Positions 9,041 to 17,615 of a DNA stretch of 64,000 bases are shown here, piece after piece. Positions within the stretch are counted from its first letter, which is position 1. Every line of letters begins with the position of its first letter. The DNA comes from Halomontanus rarus. Lineage in GTDB: Archaea; Halobacteriota; Halobacteria; Halobacteriales; Natrialbaceae. The notes beneath the pieces were generated by a model. It had not been told where the DNA came from and made no database searches. It saw only the letters and a program-made list of their open reading frames with translations. The stretch lies in NCBI RefSeq assembly GCF_017357405.1, contig NZ_CP071597.1, positions 3,224,001-3,288,000 of the forward strand. Direction: 5' to 3'. The position numbers and the translations under genes were made by a program.

Positions 9041-10357
9041 TCACACCGCCGACGGCCAGTCGTCGACCGCGTCGATCGCCTCCTCGAGGTCGACGGCGAT
9101 TTCCCCCGGGTTGCCGTATCGCCGGTTGAACAGTGCGACGACGTCGACGCCGTCGGCGCGCTGGCTGGCGACGGTGAACGTGCCGGGAAGCGAGCCGAAG
9201 TAGGGGCCGGCCGACCTGCGGTCTTCGGCGTCGTCGCCGTTTTTGGTGGTTCCGTCGCTTTCGTCGTCGTTTCCCGCGTCTTCGTCGCTCGGGCCCGCAC
9301 CTCCCGTCCGCACTCGCGGCTCACCCGTCAACCAGTAGGCGTCCATGAACTCGAGGAGGGCTCGGGTCGAAGCGACCAGTCCGCCCGCCGAGTCGAGCGC
9401 TTCGAAGGAGTAGCCGCCGTCCGCACAGCGAACCCGTTCGTCGGCCTCGAGCTCGAGCGCGTTCGAACACCGCGTCGGGTCGTCGTACCAGACCTCCCGC
9501 GCCGGCCGGTCGTTGGGGTGGGTTCGCGCCAGATGTACGTCGTCGATATCGACGGGCTCGAGCACCTCCTCGACGAGAAACGAGTGGTAGCCGTCGGATT
9601 CGCCGACCGCTTCGATCACCTGCCCCAGCAGGCTGTAGCCGAAGTTCGAGTACACCGAGGCTTCGCCGGGCGTATACTGCAGCGACCGGCCGAGGACGTA
9701 GCGGGCGATGTCCCGCTTTCCCGGCGGCTCCTCGAGGTCCAGTTCGTCGGCGATCTCGAACGGCTGGAACATCGGATCGCCGGTAACCGCCGGGTTCCAG
9801 CCGCCCTCGTGGTCGAGCAGGTGCTGGACCGTGATCTCCTCGATCCGGTCGTCGCCGAGCCCGCCAACCGGCTCGATCTCGAGGAGTGGGTACACCCGCT
9901 CGTCGGTAGCGAGGTGCTCGTCGGCGACCAGCGTCTCGATCGCCGCGTCGGTGAACGACTTGCTGAGGCTGGCGATCCGGAACAGGGCGTCGGGCTCGAG
10001 GGGATCGGTTCGGTCCTCGTCGATCCAGCCGTACCCGCGCTCGAGGACGAGCTCGCCGTCCCGACTCACGCCGAGTGCGCCGGCCTCGATCGACCGATCG
10101 CGCATGTACTCGAGCACGACGTCGTCCAGCGCCTGTAGTTCGGGAACCGGGTCGCCGGTGACCGGGCGCTCGAGGCCCTCGGGTGGTGTCTCCGTTTTCG
10201 TCTCCGCTGTCGTCGATTCCGTTCCAGTCCTCGGCTCCGTCTCCGTCGAATTTCCGTTTCCCGGCCCGGTGTTGCTGGTCGAACAACCCGCGATGGCGGC
10301 CATACCGGTTCCAACGCCGGCTCGGAGGAGGGTACGTCGGTGGACCATGTCGCCCAT
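9041..10357 (-). CDS. Exported serine hydrolase (class C beta-lactamase/penicillin-binding family), lipoprotein
   Basis: 438 residues. The N-terminus has an RR pair, a short hydrophobic stretch and a lipobox (AIAGC, about residues 21-25), so a Tat-exported lipoprotein, followed by a Thr/Ser/Glu linker. The serine beta-lactamase fold is shown by SLSK (nucleophile Ser and Lys of SxxK), YSN (YxN) and a C-terminal strand. An Asp/Asn-rich insertion of about 25 residues (near 9225-9300) interrupts the C-terminal part. Start: ATG 10357; ATG 10348 is an alternative. It probably acts on ester or amide bonds outside the cell; true beta-lactamase activity is not implied. Confidence 0.87.
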   Translation of the reverse strand: MGDMVHRRTLLRAGVGTGMAAIAGCSTSNTGPGNGNSTETEPRTGTESTTAETKTETPPEGLERPVTGDPVPELQALDDVVLEYMRDRSIEAGALGVSRDGELVLERGYGWIDEDRTDPLEPDALFRIASLSKSFTDAAIETLVADEHLATDERVYPLLEIEPVGGLGDDRIEEITVQHLLDHEGGWNPAVTGDPMFQPFEIADELDLEEPPGKRDIARYVLGRSLQYTPGEASVYSNFGYSLLGQVIEAVGESDGYHSFLVEEVLEPVDIDDVHLARTHPNDRPAREVWYDDPTRCSNALELEADERVRCADGGYSFEALDSAGGLVASTRALLEFMDAYWLTGEPRVRTGGAGPSDEDAGNDDESDGTTKNGDDAEDRRSAGPYFGSLPGTFTVASQRADGVDVVALFNRRYGNPGEIAVDLEEAIDAVDDWPSAV

Positions 10358-10380
10358 TTACTCGAACGTCCCCCAGACGA

Positions 10381-10390
10381 ATTATATACA
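10381..10390 (-). promoter_or_regulatory. TATA box of the exported serine hydrolase
   Basis: Reads TGTATATAAT on the minus strand, centred about 28 nt upstream of the ATG at 10357, which fits a leaderless mRNA and supports that start. Confidence 0.55.
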
Positions 10391-10444
10391 TGTCGATTCG
10401 TCTACTATACGTGCGGGTGTCTGGCACCCCCGGCCGAAGCCCCG

Positions 10445-11515
10445 CTATTCGAGGACCGCTTCGATCGCGTCCATCGTTCGCTCGACGCGCTCTCGCCTGG
10501 CGTTGTGACCCATGTGGCCGACCCGGAGGATGTCGTCTTCGTGCTCGCCGAGCCCGGTCGAGAGCACGATATCGTGCTCGTCCTGTACCTGCTGTTGTAC
10601 CTCCTGCGCCCGCCCCTCGAGGTGGATCGCCGTCACCGTCGGCGAGGCGAGCTCGTCGCTTTCGGGGTAGGTCTCGAGTCCCAGCTCCCGGGCCCGATCT
10701 CGACACAGTGCTGCCGCATCCGCGTGGCGGTCGAAGACCGACTCCACGCCCTCTTCGAGGATCACGTCGATGGCGGCGTCCAGGGCGAACAAATTCGACG
10801 TGGCGTGGGTGTAGGGGAACCACTCCTCGTCCGCGGCCGTGCGCCAGGGCTCGAGGTCGGCGTAGAACGATCGCGTCTCGAACGATTCGATTTTCTCCCA
10901 CGCACGGTCACTGACCGAGAGGACACACAGGCCGGGCGGGGCGCTGAAACACTTCTGGGAGGCGCCGAGACAAACGTCGATTTCGTCGACCGGAACCGGC
11001 GCCCCGCCGAGCGAGGACACCGCGTCGACGACGCTGAGGACGTCGTGATCCTCGAGCAGTGAGAGCACCGGCTCGAGGTCGTTCAGCGTTCCGGTGGGTG
11101 TCTCGCAGTGGACCATCGTCGCGACGTCGAACTCGCCCTCGGCGAGCGTCGATTTGATCGCCTCGAGGTCCAGCGGGTCCGTCGACGGGGACCGGCAGGT
11201 GACGGCCTCGCCGCCGTAGGTCTCGACGAAGTCAGCGAACCCGTCGCCGTAGATCCCGTTCGAGACGCACAGCACCCGGTCGCCCTCCGCGACCAGCGAG
11301 GCGATGGCGGCCTCGAGACCCAGGATGCCCTCGCCGCTGAGGATGGCGACGTCGTCGCCGCCGTAGACGGGCTCGAGTTTGTCGGTCAGCACCCGGTAGA
11401 ACTCGAAGAACTCCGACTCGACGTCGGGGTTCCACGTGGGTTCGCTCATCCGCTCGCGAACGCGAGACGGCACTTCGGTCGGTCCGGGAGTCATCCGGAG
11501 TCGATCGTCGCTCAT
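10445..11515 (-). CDS. Class V aminotransferase (alanine/serine-glyoxylate or -pyruvate type)
   Basis: 356 residues from ATG 11515. MTPGPTEVP at the start, GEGILGLEAA, HCETPTGTLND, VDAVSSLGG and the PLP-lysine region GASQKCFSAPPGL are the order and motifs of the class V (SgaA/AGXT) family. PLP would bind Lys in SQK. Members transfer an amino group from Ser/Ala to glyoxylate or pyruvate, feeding glycine/serine metabolism; some act on phosphonates. The gene is flanked by unrelated divergent or convergent genes and gives no pathway clue. Confidence 0.92.
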   Translation of the reverse strand: MSDDRLRMTPGPTEVPSRVRERMSEPTWNPDVESEFFEFYRVLTDKLEPVYGGDDVAILSGEGILGLEAAIASLVAEGDRVLCVSNGIYGDGFADFVETYGGEAVTCRSPSTDPLDLEAIKSTLAEGEFDVATMVHCETPTGTLNDLEPVLSLLEDHDVLSVVDAVSSLGGAPVPVDEIDVCLGASQKCFSAPPGLCVLSVSDRAWEKIESFETRSFYADLEPWRTAADEEWFPYTHATSNLFALDAAIDVILEEGVESVFDRHADAAALCRDRARELGLETYPESDELASPTVTAIHLEGRAQEVQQQVQDEHDIVLSTGLGEHEDDILRVGHMGHNARRERVERTMDAIEAVLE

Positions 11516-11629
11516 AGCCGAGTGGCCGCTCCGGTCGTGCATAAAACCACGCGAGTTGCGGCGGTCGATTCGGGTCCTTCACTCGACTCCGCTCGCCTCG
11601 AATCGGTCGCCGCCGTCTCCGACCGTCTC

Positions 11630-13078
11630 TCAGAGCCGTTCGACCGTCTCTCGAGCGTCGATCCGACCCGCGCCGAGTTCCGGATCGCCCCGTCCGGGAT
11701 GGCCTTCAGCACCGTGCTCGATCGCCCCTTCGACCCGGTTCGGGTTGGCGTCGGGCTGCAATTCGCGGACGAGGCCGACGAGTCCGGTTACCTGCGGTGC
11801 GGCCATCGAGGTTCCCGCGAAGTACGCGTAGGGTTCGCCGTAGACCTCCGGCGGCACGCTCGAGTAGACGAGGTTGGTGGGGTAGGGCCACTCGCCGGGT
11901 TCGCACTCGGTGCAGTTCGCGTCCGCTCCGTCGTCCCCGTTTTCCTCTTCCTCTCCGTCCCCGTCTCCCTCGCCTTCACAACTGCCGGCGACGATCCCCG
12001 CCTCGGTGCACAGCGTCTTCGCCTCCGTCTCGTACCCGCCGCCGGGTGCGGCGACGTCGACCTCGTTCGTCCCGTAGTTCGAGTAGAACACCAGTTCGTC
12101 GTTCGGCCCCGTCGCACTGACGCTGATCGCGCCCGCGGTGCTGTTCGGCAGGGAGAAGTATCCGCCCTGCTGGAGGTTCGCCGCGTCGTTGCCGGCGCTG
12201 GCGACGACGACGGTTCCCTGGCGGACGGCGTGGCGGATCACGCGCTGGTTGGCGGTTCTGATCCCGCCGGCGTTGGCCTGTGGTGGCAGTGGAGCCGTGC
12301 CGAGGCTGAGGTTCGCCGCGTCGGCGTCGATCGACGCCGCGTAGTCGACTGCACGTAGAATGTCGCCGGTCGTGGTCATCAGGACGGGGTCGTCCTCGTC
12401 TCCGTCCGCGGGCACTTCGAACCAGAAGACCTTCGCCGAGACCAGCGTCGCCTCGGGGGCCATGCCCACGATCCCGGTCCCCGCCGCACCCCCCTCGCCG
12501 GTCGCCGCAGCGATTCCGGCGACGTGGGTCCCGTGGCCGTCCGTATCCCACGGGTTATCGTCCGCGTCGATCGGATCGCCCGCGGCGAACAACCGGCTCG
12601 CGTCCTCGTCGACGTTTCGCGCGAGGTCGGGGTGGTCCGGATCGATCCCCGTGTCGAGAATCGCCAGCGTCGTCCCCGCGCCCGTCGCCAGTTCGTGGGC
12701 GGCGAGGGCGTCCGTCACCTGCTTGTCCCACTGGAGGTCGTACAGCGTCGGTTCCGACGCCTGCGAGCGCTCGACGCCGGCGGACACCGGCGGCAGATCG
12801 ACCTCGAGTCGCACGTCCGTCGCGGCCGAGCGGACGCCGCCGATCCGCTCGAGGTCGGCCGCCGCGTCGGTCGGGCCGTCGACGAGCAAGACGGAGCCGT
12901 CGGCCAGTTCGGCCGCGACGTCGAATCCCTCCTGCTCGAGTGTTCGGGTGGTACCCTGACCGGGTGCGACCACCACGTAGCGCTGTCGTCCGCTCGCGGA
13001 GACCGTTCCGGCTGCACAGAGTGTCAGTCCCGCGGCTGCGATTCCGGTTACGAACTGTCGTCGTGTCTGTCGGACCAT
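11630..13078 (-). CDS. Tat-exported subtilisin-like serine protease (halolysin type)
   Basis: 482 residues from ATG 13078. A Tat signal (RRQFVTG, hydrophobic core, SASG) is followed by a propeptide to about residue 110. The catalytic triad is Asp142 (LAILDTGID), His182 (DGHGTHVAG) and Ser at about 424 (GTSMAAPQVTG). Between them, residues about 355-400 hold an acidic Glu/Gly/Asp insertion bounded by cysteines (one in AGSC, then CTEC), which may bind calcium or form disulfides. The protease would mature outside the cell. No C-terminal polycystic-kidney or pilin-like domain follows. Divergent from the GGQ protein gene. Confidence 0.93.
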   Translation of the reverse strand: MVRQTRRQFVTGIAAAGLTLCAAGTVSASGRQRYVVVAPGQGTTRTLEQEGFDVAAELADGSVLLVDGPTDAAADLERIGGVRSAATDVRLEVDLPPVSAGVERSQASEPTLYDLQWDKQVTDALAAHELATGAGTTLAILDTGIDPDHPDLARNVDEDASRLFAAGDPIDADDNPWDTDGHGTHVAGIAAATGEGGAAGTGIVGMAPEATLVSAKVFWFEVPADGDEDDPVLMTTTGDILRAVDYAASIDADAANLSLGTAPLPPQANAGGIRTANQRVIRHAVRQGTVVVASAGNDAANLQQGGYFSLPNSTAGAISVSATGPNDELVFYSNYGTNEVDVAAPGGGYETEAKTLCTEAGIVAGSCEGEGDGDGEEEENGDDGADANCTECEPGEWPYPTNLVYSSVPPEVYGEPYAYFAGTSMAAPQVTGLVGLVRELQPDANPNRVEGAIEHGAEGHPGRGDPELGAGRIDARETVERL

Positions 13079-13272
13079 CGGATACTCCGCCACCGGGCAT
13101 TGTCTTCAGTAATTACCAGTTACCGCACAGACATATCGTCACTGCGAACACCGATGGACTCTCGTCATGCCGGCAGTGGGTTCACCTGTCTTCGAAGGAA
13201 AAATCCCCCTCACGCGTCTCCGGCGCCGTCTCCCGCGGTTCGACGGATCGACGACGCCCAGAGACTCTTCCC

Positions 13273-14472
13273 ATGTCCTCGACAGAAACAGAAACCGACT
13301 ACGAACTCCACGAGCGTATCGAGACGGTCGCCGACGCGACCGCAGAACGAGACGAACTGGTCACGCTCTCGGTCCCCGCCGACGACTCCCTCGGGAGCGC
13401 CCGCGAACGCGTCGAAACCGAACACGCCAGCGCCGATTACATCGACTCCGACGAGGCTTCGACACATCTCACGGACGCCCTCGAGCGTGTCCGGCGCACT
13501 CTCCACGAGTACGAGGAACTGCCCGACAACGGGCTCGTGGTCTACGCCGGCGTCCTCGGTGGAGATATCACCGACTTCGTCTTCGACGACCTCCCCAGCC
13601 CCGTCGAGGACGAGGTCTTCGTCCAGTCCAACGAGTTCGACACCGATCCGCTGGACGTCGCGGCCGACGACGCGCCGACGTACGGCCTGCTCGTCGTCGA
13701 ACGCGGCGGCGCGGTGCTGGGCTGGCTCGAGGACGATCGAGTCGTCCTCGAGGAGACCCACGACAGCGACGTGATGGGCAAGACCCGCGCCGGCGGGCAG
13801 TCGGAGGGCCGATTCGAACGCGAACGCGAGCGTCAGGCCGAGGAATTCTACGATACCGTCGCCGACGCGGCCGCCCGGACGTTTCTGGACGATCCGTCCG
13901 CGACCGCCTCGAGCGCCGAGGCTGAGGAATTGAGAGAGCAGAAGCGAAGCGCCAACGGCGAGAGCGACGATACCACCGACACGGACGACGACAGTCGCAT
14001 CGACGGCCTCCTCGTCGGCGGGACAACCGTCACCGCCGAGCAGTTCCTCGAGGAAGCCGACCTCGACCACCGACTCGAGGAGCGTCTGGTCGGCCCGTTC
14101 TCCGTCGAGTACGCCTCCGAGCAGGGCCTCCGGCAACTCGTCGAGAACGCCGAGGACCACCTCGAGGACGCCCAGCACGCACGGGCTCGGGAGGCCCTCG
14201 AACGGTTCTTCACCGAACTGCAGGCCGACGGCGAGGGTGAGACGGAGGCGACCTACGGCCGCGAGGAAGTCGACCGGGCCCTCGAGTTCGACGCCGTCGA
14301 GACGCTGCTCGTTGCCGAGACCCTCGACGTCGAGGAAATCCGCGAACTCGAGGAGCGGGTGACCGACGCCGGCGGCGAGTGTCTCGTCGTCTCGACGGGA
14401 TTCGAGGCGGGACAGCGCCTCGAGCAGGCCTTCGGTGGCGTCGCGGCGCTGCTTCGGTTCCCGATCGAGTAG
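13273..14472 (+). CDS. aRF1/Vms1-like GGQ protein (ribosome rescue or peptidyl-tRNA hydrolase candidate)
   Basis: 399 residues from ATG 13273. The layout follows archaeal release factor 1: an N-terminal domain (1-125), a central domain with Gly174-Gly175-Gln176 in AGGQSEGRFERERER, and a C-terminal L7Ae-like domain ending at residue 399. At the place where aRF1 carries the stop-codon-reading NIKS motif, this protein has YIDS (residues 56-59), and an acidic linker (about 218-245) separates central and C-terminal domains. Known Vms1/Ankzf1-type proteins keep GGQ and cleave peptidyl-tRNA on stalled ribosomes. Function here is inferred. Confidence 0.82.
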   Translation: MSSTETETDYELHERIETVADATAERDELVTLSVPADDSLGSARERVETEHASADYIDSDEASTHLTDALERVRRTLHEYEELPDNGLVVYAGVLGGDITDFVFDDLPSPVEDEVFVQSNEFDTDPLDVAADDAPTYGLLVVERGGAVLGWLEDDRVVLEETHDSDVMGKTRAGGQSEGRFERERERQAEEFYDTVADAAARTFLDDPSATASSAEAEELREQKRSANGESDDTTDTDDDSRIDGLLVGGTTVTAEQFLEEADLDHRLEERLVGPFSVEYASEQGLRQLVENAEDHLEDAQHARAREALERFFTELQADGEGETEATYGREEVDRALEFDAVETLLVAETLDVEEIRELEERVTDAGGECLVVSTGFEAGQRLEQAFGGVAALLRFPIE

Positions 14473-14492
14473 GCCGTCGTTCTCCCCGCCGT

Positions 14493-15122
14493 TCACCACT
14501 CCACGTCCTGCTCTTCGAGCGCCAGCGTCTCGGTCTCGAGCGTGTAGTACCGTTTCCACGCGGGCGCGAGACTCACGACGCGCGTCCCCTGAATTTCGGC
14601 TTCGTGGTGAGTGTGGTGGTGGCCGACGAGACAGAGATCCGGTGAGAGGTCCTCGAGGAGTGTGTTCACGTGTTCGCAGCCGGGGTCGTAGCCGTAGGAG
14701 AGCAGCCCCTTCGGGGCCTCGTGGGTGAGCAGCACGTCCACCTCCTCGAGTTCGGCTGCCTGCTCGACGTCGTCGCGGACGAAGTGACGCCGCCGGTCGC
14801 CCTCGAGTTCCTCTCGTGGACGGTCGAACTGCGTCGGCGCGTAATTGCCCGAGAGGCCGGCGACCCGACGGCCGGCGACCTCGGCGGCGGTGCTCGCCAG
14901 CAGGCGGAGGTTCTCTCGCTGCTGCCCGGCCCGCAGGAGATCGACGACGTCGAAGTCCTCGTTGTTCCCCGCGGCGAACCACGTCGGCGCGGGTGGATCG
15001 TAGTACTCGAGGTCGCCGACCTGAAGGACGGCGTCGGGGTCGACACGGGCGTAGATCTCGAGCAGCGTCTCCCGATTCTCGGGGTCGCTGGCGTGGGCGT
15101 CGCCGAGGACCAGTACGCACAT
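14493..15122 (-). CDS. Metallophosphoesterase
   Basis: 209 residues from ATG 15122. All metallophosphatase motifs are present: GDAH, GDLEYYD, GNNED (the GNHD position), THEAP and GHHHTHH, giving a two-metal site. Related archaeal proteins are YfcE/MJ0936-like phosphodiesterases or phosphatases; the substrate cannot be read off. Its start codon overlaps the stop of nnrD by one base (TGATG), so the two are co-transcribed, nnrD first. Confidence 0.9.
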   Translation of the reverse strand: MCVLVLGDAHASDPENRETLLEIYARVDPDAVLQVGDLEYYDPPAPTWFAAGNNEDFDVVDLLRAGQQRENLRLLASTAAEVAGRRVAGLSGNYAPTQFDRPREELEGDRRRHFVRDDVEQAAELEEVDVLLTHEAPKGLLSYGYDPGCEHVNTLLEDLSPDLCLVGHHHTHHEAEIQGTRVVSLAPAWKRYYTLETETLALEEQDVEW

Positions 15123-15907
15123 CAGCGGATCGTATCCGGCACTCGTTCGATCACGTCCGTCGCGACGACGCCGGTCCCGTACTCGGTCGAGGCGAGTTCG
15201 CCCGACTTGCCGAGGATCCACGCGCCCAGTTCCGCGGCCTCGGCGCGCTCGAGCCCCTGTCCCAGCAGCGAGGCGACGATTCCCGTCAGTGTGTCGCCGG
15301 TGCCCGCGACGGTCAGCGCCGACGTGCCGGTCTCGTTGGTCTGACGGTCGCCGTCGGCGACGATGACGTCGGTGCCGCCGGTCAGCGCGACGACGGCGTC
15401 GGTCTCCGTCGAGAAGTCCTCGATCGAACCGTACTCGTCGTCGATCCACGCCTCTTCGGCGCTGTCGGGCGTGAAGACCGTGTTCTCCATCGCGAGTTCC
15501 CCACCGCCGAGTGCGGGTCCGATGGCGGTCGCGTCCACGACGACCGGGATCTCCGTCTCGGCGATCAACTCCCGGATCGCGGCCGGTTCCGGGTCGACGA
15601 ACCCCGGACCGACGACGAGGGCGTCCGCCCACTCCGCGAGTTCGAACGCGTCCTCGAGCGCGTCCTCGGTGAAGTGGGTCCCCAGGTACCGACCGGTGAG
15701 GAGGTTCGGCGAGTAGCTCGCGACGGTCGCGTGGATCTCTTCGGAGACCAGAAGCTGTACGACGTCGGTCCCGGTCCGGAGCGCCGCCAGCCCCGCCAGC
15801 GCGGGTTGGCCGGGATAGGCGACGTTGCCGCCGATGACGCCGACCCGCCCGGTGTCGCCCTTGGACGCCCCGGAAACGCGTGGAATCGTCTCGAGAAGCC
15901 GTTCCAT
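15122..15907 (-). CDS. nnrD: ADP-dependent (S)-NAD(P)H-hydrate dehydratase
   Basis: 261 residues from ATG 15907. Ribokinase-like fold with the NnrD signature: VIGGNVAYPGQPALAG near residue 25, VVGPGF, VVDATAIGP and AGTGDTLTGIVASLL (the GTGDxLxG motif). The enzyme restores NAD(P)H from its damaged hydrated form using ADP or ATP. Only the dehydratase is present; the NnrE epimerase domain, often fused at the N-terminus in archaea, is absent. Overlaps the downstream phosphoesterase gene. Confidence 0.9.
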   Translation of the reverse strand: MERLLETIPRVSGASKGDTGRVGVIGGNVAYPGQPALAGLAALRTGTDVVQLLVSEEIHATVASYSPNLLTGRYLGTHFTEDALEDAFELAEWADALVVGPGFVDPEPAAIRELIAETEIPVVVDATAIGPALGGGELAMENTVFTPDSAEEAWIDDEYGSIEDFSTETDAVVALTGGTDVIVADGDRQTNETGTSALTVAGTGDTLTGIVASLLGQGLERAEAAELGAWILGKSGELASTEYGTGVVATDVIERVPDTIR

Positions 15908-16017
15908 GGGACCCGTACGCACTCGAGTGGGAAATACGACGGGCCGGGAGTCGCCGATGCGGGTTCGCCACCGGTTCGGGCGGGAGACGTTCTCGTGCGT
16001 CCCGGTCCCGACCCCGG

Positions 16018-16716
16018 TCACGACCTCGAGAGCGGCTCGGAACGCCGCCGTTGCAGCCGCCCCCGGACGAACGGTGTCGCCGGGAACACACCGAGAGAGA
16101 GCCGCTCGACTTCGAGAACGTCGAACGCCTCGTGGCCCACGAACCGCTCGAGGGTCTCGCGGTTCAGTTGACAGCCGCCGGCGGCCCGCTCCCAGAGGGG
16201 ATTCAGGACGTCCTGTGCCGTCGCGCGCCAGCCGTCGGCGTGGACGTGCTCGACGAAGCGGAACTCGCCGCCCGGTTTCAGGACGCGCGCGACCTCCTCG
16301 AGGGCGGCGTCCGGGTCCTCGATCGTACAGAAGACGACGCTGGCGAGGACGTACTCGAAGGTGTCGTCGGGGTAGGGAAGCGCCTCGGCGCGTCCGTCGC
16401 GAACGTCGACTGCGAGACCGAGGTCGGCGGCTCGTTGCTCCGCTCGGCGGCGCATGTGAGGATCGGGTTCGACGGCGTGGTACTCGAGCTCTCGAGTTCC
16501 CCCCTCGACGGCCTCGAGAACAGTGGGAAACAGCGCGCCCGTGCCGGCCCCGAGGTCGAGGACTCGGCCCGAGAGGTCGGCCGCGAGGTACTCGTGGTGG
16601 GGTTCCAGCATCTGATCGCCGGGGAGCCGGTCGTAGAGCGCCGCGAACACCGGGTGGGAGATTTCGTTCGACCGTCGCTGGGACTCGGTTGGAGACGAGG
16701 GCTGGGATTCGGACAT
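16018..16716 (-). CDS. Class I SAM-dependent methyltransferase
   Basis: 232 residues from ATG 16716. Motif I VLDLGAGTGALFP, an acidic end of strand 2 (AVEPDP), the motif near DGRAEALPYPDDTFEYVL and the post-motif EEVARVLKPGGEFRFVEHV define a small-molecule methyltransferase of the UbiE/methyltransf_11 group. The GGCQLNRETL segment near residue 185 is common in methyltransferases of the Mettl7 type. Substrate unknown. Solitary, with a 110-bp gap to nnrD downstream. Confidence 0.88.
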   Translation of the reverse strand: MSESQPSSPTESQRRSNEISHPVFAALYDRLPGDQMLEPHHEYLAADLSGRVLDLGAGTGALFPTVLEAVEGGTRELEYHAVEPDPHMRRRAEQRAADLGLAVDVRDGRAEALPYPDDTFEYVLASVVFCTIEDPDAALEEVARVLKPGGEFRFVEHVHADGWRATAQDVLNPLWERAAGGCQLNRETLERFVGHEAFDVLEVERLSLGVFPATPFVRGRLQRRRSEPLSRS

Positions 16717-17144
16717 ACATCGAACGAACGACACGAAAGGCCCTAATCGTTGTGCTACCCGCGTCGTCAAACGCATCCGCCAACACCTGTACCTCCCGCG
16801 AGCGCGCACTTCCTCTCCATGTCCGTGCGCGTCGCCGTCACCGTCGACGACCACCAATCCGCTGCCCTCTTCGAGATCGTCCGCGACCATCCTCCGTCGC
16901 GGAGGCCACCCTCGAGCACTGTCGGGGGTCGGCGAGAGGCGGGCACGGACGATTCGCGCGGCGTTCTGCGAGTGATCTGAGGCGGTTCGGAATCGGTGGT
17001 GTATCCGATTTCGGAGACGACGGGTCGAATATAGGGCCCGTGCGGCGGTCTGTCCCACTCTGCCAACCCGATCCGACGAGAGGAGTGATAATATAACGAA
17101 CTACCGGGGAAATTTATATTGCCGTGGAGACGTATCGTCGAACG
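16717..17144. other. 428-bp gap between a methyltransferase and a membrane protein gene
   Basis: The gap holds the divergent promoters. A 53-codon frame on the + strand (ATG 16819 to 16980) begins plausibly but turns into Arg/Pro/Ser-rich sequence, so I do not call it. The right end carries a clear TATA box (17111-17120). Confidence 0.4.
17111..17120 (+). promoter_or_regulatory. TATA box of the 140-residue membrane protein
   Basis: AATTTATATT centred about 29 nt upstream of the ATG at 17145; the predicted transcript starts next to that ATG, which argues against the upstream GTG at 17124. Confidence 0.55.
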
Positions 17145-17567
17145 ATGTACTCGATCCGGTCGTCCACCGGGGGCCGAGACCGCACCTATCGTGACATCGC
17201 GATAAGCGTGGTCGGTCTCCTCGTGGTCGGGTTCATGCTCGTCGAGCACGGGACGATTTCGCGCGTCGTCATCGGTGTCGGCGTTCCGCTCGGATTCGCC
17301 GTCGCCTCCGGCGGTCGCATCGGCTCGCTGCTCGCGCTCGGCTGGGCCGACGTCCCGGTGCAGGTCACGGTCACGGCCTCGATCCCCGCCCGGATCCGTG
17401 TCTGGACGAAATACGCACTGTTCGGTCTCCTCGTGGTGGCCCTCGCCCTCGGCCTCGCCCTCGTCGTCGTCGCTCTGTTTCGTCCCTCCCTCGAGGCCTG
17501 GCACGTGCTCAACGTCTCCTTTGGCACGCTGATCGGAATCACGATCGCGGAACTCGTCGGCGTGTGA
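17145..17567 (+). CDS. Hypothetical four-helix membrane protein
   Basis: 140 residues from ATG 17145. Hydrophobic segments at about residues 17-33, 39-58, 86-108 and 115-138, with a basic N-terminus. No catalytic motif. I do not recognise the family. It converges on the DUF6517 gene; the start is supported by the TATA box. Confidence 0.65.
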   Translation: MYSIRSSTGGRDRTYRDIAISVVGLLVVGFMLVEHGTISRVVIGVGVPLGFAVASGGRIGSLLALGWADVPVQVTVTASIPARIRVWTKYALFGLLVVALALGLALVVVALFRPSLEAWHVLNVSFGTLIGITIAELVGV

Positions 17568-17615
17568 CCGCTCGAGAACGCTCGGGTCGTTCGGCCGTCC
17601 GACGGTCGAGCGAAC

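Noticed and set aside
12524..13774. 416-codon + strand frame over the subtilase and GGQ gene
   Set aside because: Crosses two real divergent genes and is low-complexity Arg/Ser; a shadow.
13210..15120. 636-codon minus-strand frame
   Set aside because: Overlaps the GGQ gene and phosphoesterase; Arg/Pro/Gly-rich with no motif.
16819..16980. 53-codon + strand frame after ATG 16819
   Set aside because: Begins MSVRVAVTVDD but becomes Arg/Pro/Ser-rich; too weak to call.
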